Source: Brevibacillus composti (GTDB lineage: Bacteria > Bacillota > Bacilli > Brevibacillales > Brevibacillaceae). Taken from it: a stretch of 64,000 bases of DNA. Numbering within the stretch: the first letter of the stretch is position 1; every line of letters begins with the position of its first letter. Position numbers and translations under genes: made by a program. The notes under the pieces are model-generated. The model had not been told where the DNA came from and made no database searches. It saw only the letters and a program-made list of their open reading frames with translations. This document shows positions 60,082-64,000 of the stretch, one piece after another. The stretch spans positions 2,639,501 through 2,703,500 of the forward strand of contig NZ_CP066308.1 in assembly GCF_016406105.1 (NCBI RefSeq), written 5' to 3'.

Positions 60082-60873
60082 TTACCTTTCTTGCAGACTG
60101 ACCCAGATGCGCCCCTGCCCTTCGCGAATGTCGAGCGGCACCTCAAAGAAACGGCTGAGCTCTTCCTTTGTCAGCACTTCCCGTGTGCGCCCCGCCTTTT
60201 CGACTTGCCCCTTTTTGAGCAACAGGGTATGCGTGAAGCAGGGCAGGATCTCCTCGATATGATGCGTCACGTAGAGCAGCGTCGGTCCATCTGGCTGCTC
60301 CGCGATCTGGGCGATCATGGACAAGAGCTGCTCGCGCGCCAGCAGGTCCAAGCCCGTGCAAGGCTCGTCCAAGATGAGCAGTCGCGGCGATGCCATCAAC
60401 GCCCGAGCGATCAGGACCTTTTGCCTCTCCCCTTGCGAGAGTGTCCGATAAGCCGCGTCACGCAAATGGCCGCAGCCAAATTGTTCCAGGAGAGTATAGG
60501 CCCGCTCGATGTCTTCTTCGGCAGGCTTCGTGTACAGGCCGATCGTGGCCTCTCTGCCGCTAAGCACGACGCGCTCCGCTGTCTCATTTTCATGGAGTTG
60601 GGACATCAGCGAAGAGCTTACCCACCCGATCGACTTGCGCATATCGCGCAAATCTACCTGGCCATAGCGCTGTCCCAGTACCGTTACGCTTCCCTTTGTC
60701 GGCCAGATGTAGCCGCAGATGATATTGAGCAGGCTCGTCTTGCCGGAACCGTTTTGACCCACGAGGCACCAGTGCTCCCCGTCTTGTACCTGCCAGTTCA
60801 CCTGGCGCAGGATCTGCTTGTCTTCACGCAGCCAGGTTACTTCGCGAATATCGATGACGATCTTCTCTCCCAT
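60082..60873 (-). CDS. ABC transporter ATP-binding protein (YlmA/ModF-like)
   Basis: A 263-residue ATPase: Walker A GQNGSGKTS, signature LSQGERQK, Walker B RLLILDEP, switch His in YVTHHIEE. The block WVSSSLMSQLHENETAERVV and the sequence around it recall the YlmA/ModF subgroup of stand-alone ATPases. No permease or binding-protein gene is adjacent, so transport function is uncertain. The ATG at 60873 follows AAGGAGTGACGG. Confidence 0.85.
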   Translation of the reverse strand: MGEKIVIDIREVTWLREDKQILRQVNWQVQDGEHWCLVGQNGSGKTSLLNIICGYIWPTKGSVTVLGQRYGQVDLRDMRKSIGWVSSSLMSQLHENETAERVVLSGREATIGLYTKPAEEDIERAYTLLEQFGCGHLRDAAYRTLSQGERQKVLIARALMASPRLLILDEPCTGLDLLAREQLLSMIAQIAEQPDGPTLLYVTHHIEEILPCFTHTLLLKKGQVEKAGRTREVLTKEELSRFFEVPLDIREGQGRIWVSLQER

Positions 60874-61072
60874 TCTCCCGTCACTCCTTCTCTCTAGCAA
60901 AAACCGTATTAGTACGAGTATACACCAGTCGCGGCAAACGTCACGAGAGTCGGGACGAATTTCGCTATCGCTTTACCTGCTGCCTGTCGCATCCCGGCCA
61001 GCTGCCTGAGCAAATATCGACAGAAAATGACATGGAAAAGTTTGTGACTTTTTTTGATCGTTTTTTCCCAGA

Positions 61073-61100
61073 AAAAAAGCAGGCCGCATGACCCGCTTTT
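61073..61100 (-). terminator. Terminator of the CMD gene
   Basis: On the minus strand AGCGGG pairs with CCTGCT (one G-U), followed by TTTTTTT. Confidence 0.6.
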
Positions 61101-61131
61101 CCTCATCCCCTGACTGCTACATTTTTTTTGC

Positions 61132-61479
61132 CTACTGAAGACCCTGCTTCTTTTCCTCCAGCACTTCCTGAATCAGGATCACGCCATGCGAGAGAGTCGC
61201 GCCGCCGCCAAAAGCTCCTGCCACTGCGACGACCTCCGCGATTTCGTGTTCGCTGGCCCCCTCATCCAGCAGGGCTTCCAGATGGTATACGATGCAATGC
61301 TCATTACCCGCATACAGAGCGATCGCCAGGGCAGACAGATGCTTTTGCTTTGCAGACAAGGCCCCTTGCGAAAAGCATTTGCTGGTAAAATCATTGTACG
61401 CTTGCAGGGCATCGGGCATCATTTGACCAAATGCGCGCAGCCCTTCCCGATATTGCTCCGCCAAATAGTGCTCCATCAC
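61132..61479 (-). CDS. Carboxymuconolactone decarboxylase family (AhpD-like) protein
   Basis: A 115-residue helical protein matching the CMD/AhpD core: KQKHLSALAIALYAGNEHCI then VYHLEALLDEGAS. AhpD has Cys-x-x-Cys; here only one cysteine and a His (HCIVYH) are present, so a peroxidase-type disulfide cycle is unlikely. The C-terminal half (GGGATLSHGVILIQEVLEE) is family-typical. GGAGGAGT lies upstream of the ATG. Function unknown. Confidence 0.82.
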   Translation of the reverse strand: MMEHYLAEQYREGLRAFGQMMPDALQAYNDFTSKCFSQGALSAKQKHLSALAIALYAGNEHCIVYHLEALLDEGASEHEIAEVVAVAGAFGGGATLSHGVILIQEVLEEKKQGLQ

Positions 61480-61603
61480 TGGACTCCTCCTGTCAAATTC
61501 TCGCAGTTAGCTTCCCACCAAAAGGAAAGGCTCATTCATCGCTTCCAGCCGATTCGGGGAAATACTATGAAGGACACCCATCTTGGACAGGGAGGGATGC
61601 CGG

Positions 61604-62539
61604 ATGATACGGCTGGGTTATGCATGCATCCGTCTGGACAGCTCCAGCAATCCGAACAAAAAATCGACCGTCGCACAGCTATCGAAGCTGAGTCCCGAGG
61701 CCAGGCGAAAAAAGCTGCGCCAGGTTTTGCAGACGAACTTCTTCAACTTGATGGATTTGCTCGCCTACAATGTGGAGCATCATATTTACCTTTACCGTCT
61801 CCCCTCGGAGTTTATCCCGCTAGCTACCCATCGCATCACCGAAGACTGGGACTGGGCCAAGGAGTTTGCCTGGGATTTTGACAAAGCGGGCGCCTATATC
61901 AAAAAGCATGGCATTCGCCTGACTTCCCACCCTGGCCACTACAGTATCCTGAATACGGATAACCCCAATGTCCTGCAGGCCACCATCGCGGATTTTTCGT
62001 ATCATGCACAGGTCTTCGACTTGATGGGACTGGACGATAATTCTGTGCTCGTCACGCATGTGGGCGGCGTCTACAATGACAAGGAGACTTCCCTAAAGCG
62101 GTTTGCTGAGCATTTTGCACTGCTGCCCGAGTCCGTCAAACGAAGGCTGGTCGTCGAAAATGACGACACCTCCTTCACGATGCTGGACGTGCTCACGCTC
62201 TGTGAAGAGATCGGCATTCCCATGGTGCTGGACGTGCATCACCACCAGGTGCACAACAACGGCGAGGATCTCTATGAATACGTTCCGCGAATTCTCGCGA
62301 CGTGGGGAAACCGCAGGCCGAAGATGCACTTTTCCTCCCCCAAGTCGCAGGAAGATGTGCGGGCCCATGCTGACGAGATTGATGCCAGCCATTTTATCGA
62401 GTGGGTATCCCGGATGAGCGATTATGACCTCGATGTGATGCTGGAGTGCAAAAATAAGGATGACGCCCTGCTGGCGCTGAGAAGAGACATGCATAAAGCT
62501 GGGGTTTCCGTTGAAGCGCACGCACTTGGACAAAAATGA
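61604..62539 (+). CDS. uvsE: UV DNA damage endonuclease
   Basis: A 311-residue UVDE. Family blocks are RLGYACIRL, NFFNLMDLLAYNVEHHIYLY, RLTSHPGHY, VLVTHVGGVYNDKE, LVVENDDTSF and VLDVHHHQVHN, the last four containing metal ligands of the TIM barrel. It nicks DNA 5' to UV photoproducts, starting an alternative excision repair pathway. The ATG at 61604 has GGGAGGG 8 nt upstream. In Bacilli it is often connected with spore UV resistance. Confidence 0.95.
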   Translation: MIRLGYACIRLDSSSNPNKKSTVAQLSKLSPEARRKKLRQVLQTNFFNLMDLLAYNVEHHIYLYRLPSEFIPLATHRITEDWDWAKEFAWDFDKAGAYIKKHGIRLTSHPGHYSILNTDNPNVLQATIADFSYHAQVFDLMGLDDNSVLVTHVGGVYNDKETSLKRFAEHFALLPESVKRRLVVENDDTSFTMLDVLTLCEEIGIPMVLDVHHHQVHNNGEDLYEYVPRILATWGNRRPKMHFSSPKSQEDVRAHADEIDASHFIEWVSRMSDYDLDVMLECKNKDDALLALRRDMHKAGVSVEAHALGQK

Positions 62540-62582
62540 GCCCTATCCGTCAACACGTGGAGAGGGCAGCGAGAGCGGGAAG

Positions 62583-62622
62583 CAAAAAAAAAAAAACGCG
62601 GCTCACAGTGAGCTGCGTTCTT
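62583..62622 (-). terminator. Terminator of the coat-like gene
   Basis: On the minus strand ACGCAGCTCAC pairs with GTGAGCCGCGT, followed by a run of about 12 T. It may also act on uvsE from the other side. Confidence 0.85.
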
Positions 62623-62639
62623 TGCGTATGCTGAATTGA

Positions 62640-63281
62640 TCAGCAGCCGCAATCACATCCGGTTGAGGAAGAGCCGTGTCGGCGGCTGTACCTGTACGAC
62701 CGTTTCCGGGAGGAGCGGTAATCGGATGAGCCGTACCCGGACGAGGAGGAGCTGCTTTCCATGCGGTACTGCGGATAACAGCTGTCGTAGTAGTGGCGCA
62801 TTCTCCGTTTATGGTGCTGGTACTGGCGGTAATACATGTTGTACTTTTTCCGTTGGTGGCGGTACTGTTCGCACTTTTGCCGATAGTGATGCATCCGCTC
62901 CATGTGCATCCTGTAACGGAACAGAAGCATCTCCAGATTTACCGAAGACTCCATTTTGGGCCGGGCAGGCATCCTGTGTCTGGAAGGCGGCCTGCGGTTT
63001 GGCGACATGTTCGGTGACGGCATATTGGGTGATGGCATGTTGGGCGACGGCATCATCGGCCTCGGCATCATCCGGTACGGCATTTGGGGAGATGGCATGT
63101 TAGGCGATGGCATGTTGGGCGACGGCATGTTGGGCGATGGCATATTTGGCGATGGCATCATGGGCGATGGCATAATCGGCGACGGCAGATTCGGCGACGG
63201 CTTAGGCATTTCTTTGGGCCGGCGTGGCATCGGCCGGGCTGGCGGCATTGGCGGCATATTACGGCGGTTTTCCAATCTCAC
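62640..63281 (-). CDS. Repeat-rich spore-coat-like protein (MPSPN pentapeptides, CDCGC end)
   Basis: A 213-residue low-complexity protein. Residues 30-95 are tandem pentapeptides of type MPSPN/MPSPM (about 12 units). Residues 120-172 are rich in Tyr, His and Arg. Residues 175-208 are Ser/Tyr/Arg-rich, and the end is CDCGC, a potential metal or cross-linking site. There is no signal peptide. Such composition is typical of CotG-like or other Bacillales coat/exosporium proteins, but I cannot name a family. The start is GTG 63281 with GAGAGGA upstream; a strong terminator follows. Confidence 0.78.
   Translation of the reverse strand: MRLENRRNMPPMPPARPMPRRPKEMPKPSPNLPSPIMPSPMMPSPNMPSPNMPSPNMPSPNMPSPQMPYRMMPRPMMPSPNMPSPNMPSPNMSPNRRPPSRHRMPARPKMESSVNLEMLLFRYRMHMERMHHYRQKCEQYRHQRKKYNMYYRQYQHHKRRMRHYYDSCYPQYRMESSSSSSGYGSSDYRSSRKRSYRYSRRHGSSSTGCDCGC
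63025..63190. repeat. 15-bp tandem repeats encoding the MPSPN units
   Basis: On the plus strand the unit reads GGCGAYGGCATGTTG with variants. Copies are close to identical between 63090 and 63135. In the minus-strand frame it encodes the pentapeptide repeats of the coat-like protein. Confidence 0.85.
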
Positions 63282-63482
63282 ACGTCCTCTCTAATGAAAT
63301 CGCACAGTACATGGTATGACATTCACCCGTCCAGAGAAACGACACTTGCCCATATTCTGCAAAAAACAGCGCCCTTTTTTGGTCGATTTGGTACCGGCTC
63401 AGGATCCCTTCACCTGACAACGGTATGAGTAAAATGTTCGTGGGCAAACCGAAAAGAAATTTTTGAAGAAAAATCAGTTGGA
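63282..63482. other. AT-rich region between coat-like gene and IS element
   Basis: Upstream region of the coat-like gene. A minus-strand open frame (63543 to 63259) crosses it, including ILSRYQIDQKRALFFAEYGQ, but lacks a convincing start. It could be the 3' remnant of a gene cut by the IS, or chance. Confidence 0.35.
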
Positions 63483-64000
63483 GGGTATAGAAAAGGGCTT
63501 CTCTTCTTGGTAAAGTGTAAAGCGCCAAAACCAAACACACCAAGGAGGAGAAACCCTGTGAGCAAGTTTACCACGGAATTTCCCACAATGAAAGAGCTTG
63601 AAACGTTGTTGTTTCGAACGTTGCAGGAACAGTTCGCTGCCGGTATGGCTTATATTTTGGAAGCGTTGGACGAGTATCTGATGCATCAACGGGATCATTC
63701 ACGCTTTCGGCTGAAGGACCAACGAGAAGTCCAGATCGACACGCTCTTTGGTACGGTTCGATTCAAACGGCGATTGTATCAGGATCGCGTGAAGGGTCAA
63801 CATGTGTATTTGTTGGATCGTATGCTGGCCTTTGACGGGCGGGAGAAGCTAAGCCCGTTTTTGGAAGAGATAGCGATCGAATTTGCTAGCCAAGGCCCCT
63901 CGTACCGGGACAGCGCAAAACGCTTGGAAGCGTTACTGGGGTATCGGGTACTGAGCCATGAGGCCATTCGGGACAAACTAATCACGCGGGTTGAACAAGC
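63483..64000 (+). mobile_element. ISLre2-family insertion sequence, left part
   Basis: A transposase gene starts at 63558 and runs off the window. The putative left end is near GGGTATAGAAAAGGG at 63483, about 75 bp before the start codon, as is usual for this family. The exact boundary and the inverted repeat cannot be confirmed because the right end is outside the window. Confidence 0.75.
63558..64000 (+). CDS. ISLre2-family transposase (UPF0236), 3'-truncated by window edge
   Basis: The first 147 residues are visible: MSKFTTEFPTMKELETLLFR, then RLKDQREVQIDTLFGTVRFK, RMLAFDGREKLSPFLEEIAI, ASQGPSYRDSAKRLEALLGY and VLSHEAIRDKL. These match the N-terminal half of ISLre2 transposases. The start is GTG at 63558 with AAGGAGGAGAAA 7-9 nt upstream. 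The frame is open at the edge, so an intact element is possible. Confidence 0.92.
   Translation, partial: MSKFTTEFPTMKELETLLFRTLQEQFAAGMAYILEALDEYLMHQRDHSRFRLKDQREVQIDTLFGTVRFKRRLYQDRVKGQHVYLLDRMLAFDGREKLSPFLEEIAIEFASQGPSYRDSAKRLEALLGYRVLSHEAIRDKLITRVEQ

Noticed and set aside
63025-63190. Tandem repeats as a possible CRISPR array
   Set aside because: The unit is 15 bp without unique spacers, and it encodes in-frame pentapeptides.

Overview
The window looks like a chromosomal segment of a moderately GC-rich, endospore-forming member of the Bacillales. Brevibacillus or a close Paenibacillaceae relative is my best guess, inferred from the gene set; no rRNA or marker comparison was possible. Spore genes occur throughout: a 5'-truncated sleB, a 46-residue Sda, a SpoVIF-like protein, two YjcZ-type micropeptides, an alpha/beta SASP, a LysM protein and a repeat-rich coat-like protein. 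Two T-box leaders, a SAM-I riboswitch and a type B RNase P RNA also fit the Firmicutes. The right edge enters an ISLre2-family insertion sequence. No rRNA, tRNA, CRISPR array, prophage or obvious genomic island is visible.

Layout. 1-6.2 kb: sleB, a Ca2+/H+ exchanger, a T-box-controlled Na+-coupled amino acid transporter, and glutaminase with ylaN. 6.2-11.2 kb: sda downstream of a DnaA-box cluster, then an arginine/ornithine catabolic block (rocD, rocR and a permease) with two -24/-12 promoters and paired RocR-type sites. 11.2-18.2 kb: a small membrane peptide, an MFS exporter divergent from a LysR regulator, a subtilase without a signal peptide, spoVIF-like, yczE and rnz. 18.2-21 kb: a complete ABC importer operon (lipoprotein, ATPase, permease). 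21-31.8 kb: mostly single genes (TPR protein, DUF2621, DUF502, sulfurtransferase, exoA, DUF817, MFS, prfC). 31.9-44.2 kb: an M32 carboxypeptidase, a Mug-type glycosylase, SAM-riboswitch-controlled metH with yitJ, an AraC/GyrI regulator and T-box-controlled argS. 44.2-54.4 kb: nfo, a universal stress protein, an HD-GYP protein, asparagine synthetase, rnpB, a gamma carbonic anhydrase, yfkAB followed by an SASP gene, and LysM. 54.4-64 kb: class I fumarase, a secreted beta-propeller protein, an MBL hydrolase, an ABC ATPase, uvsE, the MPSPN-repeat coat-like gene and the start of the ISLre2 transposase.

How it works together. Nitrogen and amino-acid sensing is prominent. Arginine/ornithine degradation depends on RocR and sigma-54, uncharged tRNA controls argS and an amino acid importer, and SAM controls methionine synthesis. 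A second theme is spore DNA integrity: an SASP, the AP endonucleases ExoA and Nfo, the UV endonuclease UvsE and a Mug glycosylase all lie here. I found no gene cluster that looks like a wholly new system. The most interesting signals are regulatory (11-bp-phased DnaA-like boxes at sda, the RocR sites, the T-box on the transporter) and small or repetitive proteins that automated annotation often misses.
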